Below, piece after piece: positions 1 through 9,604 of a DNA stretch of 26,827 nucleotides. Within the stretch, counting starts at the first letter, position 1, and each line of letters starts with the position of its first letter. Both the position numbers and the translations under genes were made by a program. Origin of the DNA: Brachionus koreanus (taxonomy: Eukaryota > Rotifera > Eurotatoria > Ploima > Brachionidae); NCBI GenBank assembly GCA_016987375.1, contig PJRA01000353.1, forward strand, positions 323,197 through 350,023, read 5' to 3'. The notes below the pieces were generated by a model. The model had not been told where the DNA came from. It saw only the letters and a list, made by a program, of their open reading frames with translations, and ran no database searches.

Positions 1-381
1 TGTGGATGATCAATTCTATACAGTAGCCTCTGTGTCAGATCGGAGCTGTTGCTCAAAAAGGTACTTGAAAAGGAGATGAGCACCTCCCCATTATCCACTA
101 GGATAGAATTGTGTAATTTCGCTAGAATCATAATGACCTTTATAGCATTCACAACATTCACTTTCGCACACTATCATTTCATTTACTAAATCAATCACAC
201 GACTCCTCATTAATCTCATTATTCAGTACTCCTAACCCAGTACACTCTTCTTTTTCTACATTTAGTCAGAAATCTTTATCGAGTTCCTAATAAAATTCTA
301 ATCTTTTGGAGATGTAACTTCTTCTTGAATTACATCTTCATCATTTGAAAATGCATACTTTTGTACGTCAAAAATTTTTTG
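1..381 (-). pseudogene. decayed coding fragments, unknown protein
   Basis: This end of the window has more G and C than the DNA beside it and reads like broken protein on the minus strand. From 381 to 298 a frame of 27 codons, rich in Asp, Glu, Val and Lys, ends in TAG. From about 199 to 91 another frame of 36 codons holds a Cys-rich stretch (CESECCECYKGHYDSSE) and ends in TAA. Between them lies an acidic segment (EKEECTGLGVLNNEINEES) in yet another frame. The frames do not join through obvious splice sites. I do not recognise the family. It may be the edge of a gene or transposase that continues left of the window. That it was once coding is inference from composition and codon pattern. Confidence 0.3.
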
Positions 382-1291
382 TTTTTGTTTTTTAATAAAT
401 CGGAAAAATAACAATTTATTGTATTAAAATAATTTTATATTTTTAAATAAATTCTAAATGCATAAATTATTTAGTATTAAGTTTTATAGTTTTATTTTTT
501 TGAAAAAAAAAAAAGAAAAAAAAATTTAAAACTTATTTCAATTTACACTAAAAATTTTAGTTAAAGGCGGATGCACCATAAAGTCGAATCGATGTTTAAT
601 TTAATTTTTCATGGATAAAAACATTTTTAGGTTATTCTGCATCCATTTTTACTGCATCCTTATATCACCTGGGAACTAGTCCTCTGGCGCCCAAAGCACT
701 TTTTTTTTCACTAAAATTGAAATAAATTGAAATTAACTAGATATAGGAAAATTTCGATGATAAATTCGAATTCAACATTAAAATTTATGCAAAATCTCAA
801 ATTTTTTTGATTTCATCTAATTCTTGGACAAAGTTATGGAAAAAATAAGATTTTTGAGAGTTGCTTGCGTTTCGGCTTAATGATTGAGTCCGAGACCCTA
901 TCAAGCCTATAAGTTCATGGTATCAAAATCTAGAGAAATGAATTTAGAAAATTCCTGTCGGATTAGAATTTTTAATTAGTTTTTTTTTTTTTTGAAATAA
1001 AGTTAAATGAATAAAATTTGCTTTTTTTTATTGTTTTAAAGTGCTATATAGTCTATATAGTCTATACAGTCAATTTTTTTCTTTCAAAAACTTAAATACT
1101 TAAAATTCGCCTTTACAAAGATTAAAAAAAAAGCTAATTACAATTCATGAAAAATAAAAAAAATATGATAAGTAAGCTTTCTTAATAAAATATATGCTTA
1201 TTCTAGACAAAATAAAGTATTTATTTTTCAAATGGTTTCAAATGATATAATTTTAAAAAAATCTAAGTTTAATAGGCATATTTCATATTTC
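382..1291. other. AT-rich intergenic stretch
   Basis: No gene is supported here. The sequence is mostly A/T runs. Near 1040-1070 a short degenerate tandem of a 9-10 base unit (atagtctat) is repeated about three times. Confidence 0.5.
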
Positions 1292-1317
1292 AAAGGCGCC
1301 TCAATATGATAGTTGAC
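1292..1317 (+). repeat. left terminal inverted repeat
   Basis: A 26-base arm containing the palindrome GGCGCC. It is the exact reverse complement of 2673-2698. Confidence 0.85.
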
Positions 1318-1840
1318 TTTTTTTATCATGATAGTTACGAAATCTTTTTATATGCTGTATAACTAAGTTAACTATGTAGATTTCAAATCAAATCTAAAAT
1401 CCGTTTTTAAAAAAAAAAAATAGTTTTTGAGTTATTGGATACGCGCAACTTGTATATTTTAATGCATATATAAAAATAAATTACCATTTTAAACCAAAAA
1501 AAAGTTACATCATGATAAATTCTACACGCCTAATATCACGTTCTTTCGATTTTTTTTATATTAAAAGTGAATCCTACTGCTTATTAATCGCTACCTTCTT
1601 CTTACCGATTTGACTTTTTTTTCCATGGTTAATTAGACTATTCTTTATGATTGTGCGCAAGCAGATTTTTATTTAAGCTTTAGTTTTGTTTTTTTGTAGA
1701 GTGCCTATTTCAAAAAAAAAAATTGCTTGGATGAGCAATTTGGAGAAAGCAAATAGCAAAAAGGTCAGAAAAGACATTAACAACAGCACAGAATATGGCC
1801 TAATTTAATTAGTTCAACACACAATTTAATTTTTTCTTAT

Positions 1841-2198
1841 ATGACTAACATGAATATTAATTCTCCTATGAGGACTGACTTCACTGACCCTCCCATTGAT
1901 TATGAAACTGCAGAAAACGACAAGTGTTGTCAAACAGATTTATCTTTTTTTTCAGAAAAATCAACGTAAACTAGAGCCTTCAATGAACAACCCAAAAACA
2001 TCACAAATCTTCAAAAATTTCTCAACATTAATTTTCTTGCTGATTTTATTTGTGTTTTGTGTAGTATCAACCTTTTGGAAGGCCTTGAACATGTATAATA
2101 ATGAGAAAACTTATAAAGATGTAATGCAAGCTCTTTTTGGTGCACGGCGCACTGGAACGAATGTTACACATACAAAATTTAAGAAAAAATTAAATTAG
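1841..2198 (+). pseudogene. broken ORFs inside the TIR element
   Basis: A frame starting with ATG at 1841 runs about 42 codons (including a CCQTD segment) and stops near 1967. An overlapping frame with ATG at 1902 runs to a stop at 2196-2198. It contains one strongly hydrophobic segment (STLIFLLILFVFCVVSTFW) followed by a basic C-terminus. An upstream patch at about 1700-1800, after a possible TTTGTAG acceptor, also reads as a lysine-rich peptide. Together they look like exons of an accessory or transposase gene of the element, now out of frame. No family is recognised, and coding status is uncertain. Confidence 0.3.
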
Positions 2199-2672
2199 GT
2201 CTATTATATATTTGATTATTTAAAGGATAACTATTTTCAATATCTCAATAAAAATTAAACAGGATTTTTTCGAATTATTTTTTACTTAACAAAAATGGGC
2301 GTGCGCACATATTTTTGTATTATTAATAGTAATCTAATTTCGAAAAAAGTAAGAAGTTTGCTTTTTTAATGAGCCTGCTGAAGCATTTGAATCAAAAAAG
2401 CAAAAATTCCTTTTATTTTGTATTTTTTTTCTACATTACATGTTTTTTCTCCAAATTAATATTATTTCTGAGTAATATTATAGTGCTAAATACGAAAATG
2501 TAAAAAAAAAATTTTAAATGAAATATTTTTATTTATAGCCTGATGTGTGCTTTTTTATTTATTTTAATCGGTTAAAACCAACTAATGGTTCCGATGGCTA
2601 AAAATTGTCTTTTCTAATATTATTAGATTCTAATAATCATAAAAAACACAAAAAAAACTAAGGTTGTCAATG

Positions 2673-2698
2673 GTCAACTATCATATTGAGGCGCCTTT
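2673..2698 (-). repeat. right terminal inverted repeat
   Basis: A 26-base arm, exact reverse complement of 1292-1317. Similarity drops at once outside the arms. Confidence 0.85.
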
Positions 2699-2744
2699 AT
2701 AAAAATGCTAAAAATTATTTTTATTTGAAAAGAAATAAATCGTA

Positions 2745-3512
2745 GTTCGATCCCTCTATTGTACTATTGACGGTTTTTGTAGACAAAAAACACCCTTCTT
2801 CAACTTTGTCTTGATTAATTAAAATGCCTGCCTCTAACGAAATGATACTGAACTGAAACTAAAGAATATCGGAACGAGAAAGATCTGAGCTACATATCTG
2901 ATTAGAAAAATTCGATCCCTTCCAGCTTTTCTATTTTAGCCATTGTTCTTGTAGCTTTATGATAGTGTTAGTTATGTTAGTGCTATCTTGTAGAAAGAAA
3001 ATTAAGATATTTTGAGGTGAAGCAAATGAACAACATTTTATTAAATACAATTATTCAAATATTATTTAGTTTTATTAATTTTTCTTGGTTAATTTCAGGG
3101 TAATTTTTCTTTAACTGAAATAATATTAAAAATTATTTTAGAATTAATAATAAAAAATCCTTGATTTTTCTAATTTATATTAATGTTACTTTTATAATAT
3201 TTTTCAAAAAATTAGAAGTCAAATGATCGAATAGTCGTCAAATTAAGGTGACAAAATATTGTTGATTGTGATTTGTAATTGTCATTTGACAATTGGCTAA
3301 TACTAATCTTGGGCTCGCTCTCAAAAGCCGTACACAGAGCATTCTGAAGGATTGACCGGTCTACCAAACCATTTCTTCCTCTGAAGGCTCTTTTTTCCAC
3401 TTTTAAATTCTTTTAACCAATCTTGAACCCTTATTACAGCTAGCACATTATTATATTTCACTAAACATGTTTTACGAGTTACTCCTGTTATAGCTGATAG
3501 GGCTTTTTCCAA
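2745..3512 (-). pseudogene. mariner-like transposase pseudogene
   Basis: Minus-strand fragments in the order of a mariner (IS630/Tc1/mariner) transposase. At 3512-3330 there is a helix-turn-helix region of the Mos1 type (VQDWLKEFKSGKKSL, then a Gly-Arg-Pro). At 3340-3215, in a shifted frame, comes the second HTH half (SQSTIFCHL). Near 2990-2745 are pieces resembling the region around and after the third catalytic Asp (QYHFVRGRHFN) and the C-terminal YNRGIEL motif. The middle, with the first two catalytic Asp residues, is not recognisable. The span is about 770 bases, against roughly 1040 for an intact mariner ORF. Stops and frameshifts make it inactive. The HTH is the surest part; the C-terminal match is supported by the related remnant at 17.4 kb. 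Confidence 0.65.
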
Positions 3513-3995
3513 TAATAACCTAATAATAGCAAAATTTCATTTAAAATTTTCGTTTTATTTCTTTAGAATTAAATAAACAAAGATCTAGACATATCATTTT
3601 GAAAAATATTTAATTCTGTTAATTTTAAAATAAAAAATGACTTAGAAATTCAGATTTACAAAGATGCTAAAATCAAAAATATCCAACCTTCTAAAAAACG
3701 CAAAATTTTATGACTAAAAGTAAGGCGAATATTGCTTAAATGAAACGTTCTTTTTCTGAATTGATATAAAAATTGAAGATTTATCATTTCCAAAACCTTT
3801 TTTTAAATATAATTTAGTATTTTTATTTAAAATAATTTAGTTCTTTATTGAATTTAAGTAAAGAAAATTTTGTTATGTTATTTAAAAAAAAATTACACTA
3901 GACTTATTTGTAACATGCCTTTTAAAATATTTTAAGTTTAAAATTACTACTTATTACTTTTTTAAAGTTAATTTGTTAATAAAAGAATAAATAAA
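3513..3995. other. AT-rich spacer before the HSPA14-type gene
   Basis: No ORF or repeat is supported. A pyrimidine stretch ending TTTTTTAAAG at about 3959-3967 could be a 5'-UTR or trans-splice acceptor for the next gene, but the sequence cannot decide this. Confidence 0.4.
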
Positions 3996-5987
3996 ATGAG
4001 CATTGATTTAGGCGTTTATTTCGGCGGCAGTTCAATGAGCATAGCCTTCTCAAAAGATGATAAACTTTCAATAATAGTCAACGAGTCTGGTGATCGTTCA
4101 ACTCCGTCTATTTTAGCTATTGAAGAAAACGAGTTTTCGGTCGGTTTGCCGGCCAAACAGAACCGAATTAGAAACTCAAAGAACACCATCTTACACTCGA
4201 AACATTTCATCGGTAAAAATAGCAGTCAAATTGACGATTTAATAAAAAAAAAAATCGACTGTGAAGTAATTAATCAAAAATTTTAATTTAAAAAAAAAAC
4301 CTATTTAAAAAACATTTAGTTCAAAGATCAAAATGAAAAAGAGATATTTTTCGAGGTAGAAAAAAATGCCCAAACTTATAAACTATCTGTTTCCGAAGCA
4401 GTTGAACGCCAATTGAAATATTTAAATAGTAATTTTTAATAAAATTTTTCTAAAAATTAAAAGAACATCATTTTTTATTCATTTATTTAAAATTTTCTTA
4501 TTAATTTAGATTTGGCTAAGAGCAATCTTGGCGTCAAAGAGTGTCGAGCAGTTATATCAGTTCCCTTAAATTTTAGCAAAGACCAAACAGACATATTAAA
4601 AAGTTGTGCCGAAAAAAGCGGCTTTCAAGTTCTCAGAATGGTTCGGAATCCTTTCACTGCATGTATGGCCTATGATCTGGATGATGACAACTCAAACGAT
4701 TCGTGAGTCTTTATCAAAATATAATTAATGTTGGGAGCCGGTCATGTTTTATCTAAATTTTAGAATTTAAAAAAATTCTAAGGTTAGTAAAATATGATCA
4801 ATTTTTTAATAGATGTATTTGTCAATTCACGGCCAAAAATGGCCGTTTAAATTGTTCGCCGCCCAACACTAATTATAATTGAACCAAAAATTAAATTTTG
4901 TCCAAGAATTATTCTAGTTTATCAAATGGGTGGAAATTCAATCGAGATATCTCTGATCAGTTTATCAAACGGTCTGTATCGATTATTAGATTCAGTTGAT
5001 TTAAAGTCCGGCGGAGACCAATTCACTAATATAATAGCTGATATTCTAATTGAAGAGTTTAAAAAGTAAGAGAAAAGTATAAAAAATTTTTTCTAAATTT
5101 TTCGCAGAAAGCACAAAGCTGATCCTCGAGATAATAAGCGAAGCATGTTCAAACTAAAATCAAATGCTGAGGAATTGAAGCATATTTTGTCCACAATGGA
5201 AAGAGCTCATTGTTCAATAGATGCCTTGTACGACGGAATCGATTTTGATTATCACTTGACCAGACAACGCTTTGAAAGTGCCTGTAGCCGAGTTTATCAA
5301 CAAATACTACAGCCAATCGATGATTTACTCAAAAAGAATAATTTAGACCAAGAAAATATTGATAAAATTGTGATATGCGGAGCTGGCACCAAAATGTGCC
5401 GCTTGCAAACACTTTTAAAACAAAAATTTGGAGAAAACAAGCTTTTGAATTATTTGTCACCTGACGAAATAATCGCGCTTGGAAATGCAAAGCAATGTGC
5501 CATAATGTCAAACAGCAAATTAAAAAAATCATGTGAAAATGATAGTTTTTTCAAGAGTTTGTCTAGTTCAATATTTCTCACAGTAGGAGACAATTCGGAT
5601 AGAATTTTGATAGCAAAAAAAAACACTCCGTTACCTTTAAAGCGAAATTTTAATCTAGACTTTGATTTAGCAGCGCCTAAGCTAGTTTTTTTTGAGTCAA
5701 ATGACAAAATTTTGGCTAATGTAATTTTTTTATTTAATTTTATTGAATTAAAATAAGTTGATTATACAATTTTTTTTTAAAGGTAAAGTTGGATAAATTT
5801 AAAAGTAAAGAAATTGGAATTTTGTTTCAAATAAAATTGTAAATTTAATTATTTTAAAAAAAAACAGAATTTTAAATTTAAATAAATTTTGCTTCTAAGA
5901 AATGAAACAATTGAAATTTCTGTTACAGAAACAAATAGTAACGAAAGAATATCGCTGTTTTTAAATTCAGAGGAAACAACCGAATAA
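3996..5987 (+). CDS. HSPA14: HSPA14-type Hsp70-like protein, seven exons
   Basis: Joining 3996-4265, 4320-4428, 4510-4702, 4907-5065, 5108-5720, 5783-5838 and 5900-5987 gives one uninterrupted frame of 495 codons plus TAA. Every intron is GT-AG and the phases agree; vertebrate HSPA14 is about 509 aa. Along its length the product follows HSPA14/Ssz-type Hsp70s: NESGDRSTPSILAI near residue 30, VGLPAKQNRIRNSKNT near 50, AVISVPLNFSKDQ then GFQVLRMVRNPFTAC around 140-180, ILVYQMGG near 193, and VICGAGTKMCRLQTLL near 320. The substrate-binding part is short, as in this family. In mammals HSPA14 pairs with the J-protein DNAJC2 as the ribosome-associated complex that helps nascent chains fold. Canonical Hsp70 motifs have drifted (RNP for the NEP motif, GAGTK for the second phosphate loop), so weak or absent ATPase activity is likely, by inference. 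ATG at 3996 is the first in frame. Confidence 0.92.
4726..4871. mobile_element. hAT-like MITE inside intron 3 of the HSPA14-type gene
   Basis: The left end reads TAATGTTGGGAGCCG and the reverse complement of the right end reads TAGTGTTGGGCGGCG, a hAT-type terminal inverted repeat. The flanking 8-mers are aatataat (4718-4725) and attataat (4872-4879), matching 7 of 8, as expected for an aged 8-bp hAT target duplication. The 146-base body codes for nothing and holds a small GGCC-centred hairpin. Without the element and one duplicated 8-mer the 204-nt intron would be about 50 nt, the size of its neighbours (42-81 nt). Confidence 0.72.
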
Positions 5988-6019
5988 GTTTTATTTTTTA
6001 ACATTATTTTACTTTAATG

Positions 6020-6025
6020 AATAAA
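6020..6025 (+). terminator. poly(A) signal of the HSPA14-type gene
   Basis: AATAAA, 33 bases after the stop codon at 5985-5987. It suits a short 3' UTR. Confidence 0.5.
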
Positions 6026-7130
6026 TAATTTTATTCAAGAAATTTTTTCAATTTTATTATTTAAAAAATTAATTTTATATGTTAAATAGACATTTTTCAA
6101 ATATTTTGAATAACACTCCTTTTTTTTTTTAAATAATATTTTGTTAAATTTGAACCAGGCCTAAGATTAATTTATACAAGTAAAAAAGATGAATTTACTA
6201 GATAATTGAACAAAAGATAAATTTTATTTATTCTATAATAAAAATTTTACTATATATTTTTCTTTTTCTAATTATAAAAAGATAAATTTATTAAAATAAA
6301 GAAAAACTAATTTATTTTGCAAAAATAAGAAAAGCGTTTTCGGGAAATTTTTCATGCAAGTGTAGCTCCGTCCGTCCTGCATCTTGCCAGTATCTCCGCA
6401 TGTCCATTTAACCGAATCGTATTCTTTCAAAAATATTAAAACCTTGTACAAGTTCATAATTTTTATTTTTCCCACGTGTTTTCTTTTTGGTTCCTTGAGC
6501 CGTTCTTTGAGTCTATGAAACAATTGCTCAAAAAATTGCTTATCTTGAAAGTTTCATTTTTGTTGTTTATTGATAAAAGTCAAAAAATAAAATAAATTTG
6601 TTTAAATTTCTGAAAAAATACAAATTTACTCAAAAAAATTAAAAAAATTAAATTTTTTTTTAATTTTAAAAAAACAAGATTTATTATAAAATTTAAAAAA
6701 CATTAAAAATTGGAATCGAAAATTAAAAATAAAACATAATAATTAATTAATTATTTTGAATTAAATGCCAATCTTTTCCTTCGAGTCTTTGAACCTATAA
6801 GTGTATCATTGTATTTTTCGGGTGTTGTTGTTAATTTTTAATTTAATACAAATATATGCTCACACATATTTGAAATTAAATCAACCAAAGTCAACCTAAT
6901 GATCTAGGCTTAAAATAAAAACAACTTCATATTGATTAAATTTAATTTTTGGTTTTTGTTTTAATAAATTCAAAAATTAGATAAAATAATTTCTGAATTT
7001 TTTTGGGATTTAAGTAAAATTGATCCTTGATTAAGATAAATTTAGTGAATAAATTAGCTATTAATAATTAATTAGCCATTATTAATTTTGAAAATTTGAA
7101 CTTGATAGCAGAAGAAAATAAAAATAAAGA
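6026..7130. other. intergenic stretch with one GC-richer ORF-like patch
   Basis: Mostly A/T-rich. At 6523-6335 on the minus strand a frame of about 60 codons has a less biased composition than its surroundings (FLKEYDSVKWTCGDTGK). It carries no recognised domain, has no visible partner exons, and its tail runs into A/T-rich noise. It could be an orphan exon or a repeat fragment. Nothing else is supported. Confidence 0.3.
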
Positions 7131-7143
7131 TTAATGAAAAACT

Positions 7144-7154
7144 TTTATTTTATT
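7144..7154 (-). terminator. poly(A) signal of short gene, copy A
   Basis: Minus-strand AATAAAATAAA, 34 bases beyond the stop of the 127-codon ORF. The same overlapping signal lies at the same place in copy B, although the bases between stop and signal have diverged. Confidence 0.5.
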
Positions 7155-7187
7155 CAGCAATTTTAGAATAAAAATTTGAAAATGGAT

Positions 7188-7571
7188 TTAGAAAAATCCA
7201 GCGAATGATGATGATCCGCAGCTTGGAGTTGGCAATGGCAATGATGGAGCTGGCAATGACAATGGAGCTGAAAATTCCCAACCGGTGGTCAATGGAGCAG
7301 CTGGCAATGATGGAGCTGGCAATGACAATGATGGAGCTGGCAATGACAATGGAGCTGAAAATTCCCAACCGGTGGTCAATGGAGCAGCTGGCAATGATGG
7401 AGTTGGCAATGGCAATGATGGAGCTGGCAATGACAATGGAGCTGAAAATTCCCAACCGGTGGTCAATGGAGCAGCTGGCAATGATGGAGCTGGCAATGAC
7501 AATGGAGCGGAGAATTCCAAACCAGTAGTCAATGGTAATGATGGAGTAGCCAAGTTCAATCCACAAGTCAT
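7188..7571 (-). CDS. short Pro/Ser/Leu repeat protein, copy A (127 aa)
   Basis: ATG at 7571-7569, stop TAA at 7190-7188. The product begins MTCGLNLATP, ends SCGSSSFAGFF, and in between repeats a unit of about 29 residues containing TTGWEF and SAPLSLPAPSLP. Repeat units are multiples of three, so all frames stay open. The minus frame is chosen because the copy at 17133-17237 differs in the alignable codons by six substitutions, all silent here (Leu, Asn, Ser third positions), while some change amino acids on the plus strand. A TATA box 77 bases upstream and a poly(A) signal downstream are conserved in both copies. There is no obvious signal peptide, membrane segment or known domain. Function unknown. 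It could also be a component of a mobile element. Confidence 0.55.
   Translation of the reverse strand: MTCGLNLATPSLPLTTGLEFSAPLSLPAPSLPAAPLTTGWEFSAPLSLPAPSLPLPTPSLPAAPLTTGWEFSAPLSLPAPSLSLPAPSLPAAPLTTGWEFSAPLSLPAPSLPLPTPSCGSSSFAGFF
7230..7540. repeat. minisatellite of nested 21/66/87-bp units
   Basis: On the plus strand the phrase GAAAATTCCCAACCGG starts at 7270, 7357 and 7444, a period of 87 bases. A diverged fourth copy starts at 7510, 66 bases on. The 21-base difference equals one internal subunit (consensus ggcaatgacaatgatggagct). Copy B has only the two ends of this region, so the array arose by expansion in copy A, or less likely by collapse in B. Confidence 0.85.
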
Positions 7572-7640
7572 TTTTTTAATATTTTGTTTAAATAAGAATT
7601 TTTATTTATTCAATATGATTTTTCAAAAATTGATGACTTC

Positions 7641-7648
7641 TTTTTATA
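7641..7648 (-). promoter_or_regulatory. TATA box of short gene, copy A
   Basis: Minus-strand GGCTATAAAAAGAAG, 77 bases upstream of the ATG at 7571. The same motif at the same distance is present in copy B (17307-17314). Confidence 0.45.
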
Positions 7649-8021
7649 GCCATTTATCAGCAGTCGAAGTACATAATTGTAAACACTTGAATTATTTTGT
7701 TTAGATTTTTTTTCTAATTTGATTCTTTTGTATTTCAAATATAAATTTTTTCTCTCATTGAATTAGATCAATTGAAAGTTCTTTGGATTCAGTATGTTTT
7801 TTTTTCAAATGAATATGCTTTTGTTTCTTTAATAAGCATTCAATTGGAATATTATTTGAAAAAAAATCACAAACCATCTTCTAAACCTATGATCATTCAT
7901 TGATTGATAAAAAAATTTTTTTGAAAAAATACCATTTATACTTAACTAATATACTTAAAACGTTTATTGAAGTGTGACAATGAGATCAATCAAAAAATTT
8001 AATGTTTTTTATTTTAGTTAG

Positions 8022-8287
8022 TTAATCTTTAAAATATAAATCACTATTCTCCATAATCTTTTGTAATCTTTTCGCGAGTAATTCGATAACTCTTTAATAT
8101 TTTTCATAATCTCTTCAAAATTCTTTAAAGCCAAATTTGTGCAAATTTTAGTAATATTAAATTTGCAGAGTTTTACCGGAATGTTCTTAAAATGCAAATA
8201 TGGTTGAGATGAGCATAACCATTTGTTATCAAAATTTCGAAAATTTTACCACTTCTTATCATAAGTAATGAAAAACGGTTTATCTGT
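8022..8287 (-). pseudogene. internally deleted mariner transposase remnant, copy A
   Basis: From 8287 a minus-strand frame reads like the second catalytic Asp block of mariner transposases (ITYDKKW, then a stop, then FRNFDNKW). The corresponding family motif is T(C/G)DEKW. After an internal deletion and frameshift, the typical C-terminus follows: RVIELLAKRLQKIMENSDLYF and a TAA at 8024-8022. The Asp is kept, but the next Glu is Lys. The piece is about 270 bases of an ORF that should exceed 1 kb, so it is dead. It lies upstream, on the same strand, of the short gene at 7188-7571, as in copy B. Confidence 0.6.
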
Positions 8288-8387
8288 AAGATTTTTAATT
8301 ATTTTTTTTCTAAAGGCTCGTATAACTACTATTAAATTTTTTAAGACAACCTTGTACAGTTCTTACTTTAAGAACATTTAACTTTCA

Positions 8388-8469
8388 AAATTAGTTAAAT
8401 GAATTTATATTATTTAATATTATTTAAAATTTTTTTTTGAATGACCAAATGATTAAAAATATCAAGAAA
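8388..8469 (+). repeat. 82-bp direct repeat, left copy
   Basis: It matches 9110-9191 with only a few mismatches and equal length (both begin aaattagttaaa and end atatcaagaaa). It starts exactly where the similarity between the 7-8 kb and 17 kb duplicates stops. Confidence 0.8.
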
Positions 8470-9109
8470 TTTTTGTTTAGAATTTTTAAAATTTAATATA
8501 ATAAAATTCAACCATTTAGTTAGAGAAAAAAATTAATACTGTCATCAAACAAAAATTAAGCCATCCTCCTCTTTTCTCAATCGGGCTGGGAACCGACTAT
8601 GGCAGAGTTATGACTGGCGCCTTCCCCTAAGAAGCTCGTGGAACGTTCATCATAAACAGCGCCACTCATCCGAGCACTTTAAATTGGCCGCGAACACGGC
8701 AACTATTTACAACTAGCTTGGAACCACAAACCAAGCGACAATCTCATACAGAGAATGCCATAACTTTAAGCTTCCAAAGTTACGTCTATCTGCAAAGGGT
8801 CAGCCGTAAAACAAGCTCTTGCTCCTTTCGGATTTCATACTGGGTGATGGTCGAAGCCAGCGGCATCCTCATACTACAAAACTTGGACAAAGATCCGTAG
8901 ATCTATGTGCCCATCTTACAGCTCTTTCACAAACTACGTAGAAGACCACTGAAAGTGGCTGCCAGCCCCCTCCTCGTTTTCTCATCAGGGCTTGGGACCT
9001 GTAATGGCAGAGTTAGAAAGGCATTTTTCTCTTCTTCTGTGACTTATTTATGTTGAAAATAAATAAATGAAAATGAATTAAATTAAAGCAATTCTATTTA
9101 TACCTTGTT
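8470..9109 (+). mobile_element. GC-richer retroelement tail between the direct repeats
   Basis: The core at about 8560-9010 is the most GC-rich DNA in the window. A phrase of about 45 bases (cctcctc...ttttctca, gggct, gggaac/gggacc, atggcagagtta) occurs near 8567 and again near 8970, so the block is an imperfect tandem. It ends with gtgacttatttatgttg and aaataaataaatgaaa, resembling the 3' UTR and short A-rich tail of non-LTR retrotransposons. No ORF is convincing. Best read as a 5'-truncated LINE 3' end on the plus strand; a miniature element using the 82-bp repeats as termini is the alternative. Confidence 0.5.
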
Positions 9110-9191
9110 AAATTAGTTAAAAGAATTTTTATGATTTAATATTATTTAAAATTTTTTTTTGAATGACCAAATGATTAAAAATATCAAGAAA
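9110..9191 (+). repeat. 82-bp direct repeat, right copy
   Basis: Second copy of 8388-8469, 722 bases downstream and in the same orientation. Confidence 0.8.
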
Positions 9192-9341
9192 GAACTATAC
9201 TCTATTTGCACTGTATTTTGGACTATATTTATTTTTTTATGTTTTTCAAATTCTTGAATGAAAATTATATCATTTTGGAGGTCTTTTTTGGCGCTTTCGG
9301 CAAAAAATTTTTAATTCAAAAGATGAATCCAAATTTACCAA

Positions 9342-9392
9342 ATCATGGATTGAGTAGTCTCAAATTGACTCAGAGACTACTCAATCCATGAT
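9342..9392. repeat. perfect 20-bp hairpin
   Basis: The arm 9342-9361 (atcatggattgagtagtctc) is exactly complementary to 9373-9392, with an 11-base loop. A perfect 20-bp stem with mixed composition is not expected by chance, unlike the A/T palindromes common here. No gene adjoins it. Confidence 0.85.
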
Positions 9393-9604
9393 ATAGAGTT
9401 TTAATGGATCTGATGGTTTTTTTGATATATATTTTATTTTTTTAAAATTCTTATTATTTTTAGTCAAAATAATTAATGTTTGAAAATTATTGTACTCTAA
9501 ATTGATGAGAAGTGAAACTTAAACTGAAACTTATGTGTTTTTTTGAATTAATATGGCCTGAAAACTTCTGAGTATAAAAAAAGCATTTTCCATCTAAAAA
9601 TCAA

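Larger units (their letters stand above)
1292..2698. mobile_element. 1.4-kb DNA-transposon relic with 26-bp perfect TIRs
   Basis: The first 26 bases (1292-1317, beginning AAAGGCGCCTC) recur as an exact reverse complement at 2673-2698, enclosing 1407 bases. Perfect long terminal inverted repeats at this distance are the mark of a cut-and-paste DNA transposon. The inside carries scraps of reading frame on the plus strand (about 1700-1800 and 1841-2198) but no intact transposase and no recognisable DDE motif. No clean target-site duplication is visible: the 8-mers outside GGCGCC match at only 5 of 8 positions. I therefore leave the superfamily open. Confidence 0.75.

Noticed and set aside
5329..5707. 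Two minus-strand ORFs opposite exon 5 of the HSPA14-type gene
   Set aside because: Shadows of a coding exon with clear Hsp70 homology.
7230..7540. CRISPR-like array
   Set aside because: Units are nested, contiguous and lack unique spacers; the genome is eukaryotic. It is a minisatellite.
7150..7566. Second minus-strand frame (Ile/Ser-rich, 138 codons) over the same array
   Set aside because: Shadow of the frame ending at 7188; codon comparison favours the latter.
7205..7704. Plus-strand ORFs through the minisatellite (Met/Glu/Leu-rich at 7205-7528; Gly/Asn/Asp-rich at 7285-7704)
   Set aside because: Repeat units divisible by three keep every frame open. Differences between the two genomic copies are silent only in the minus-strand frame.
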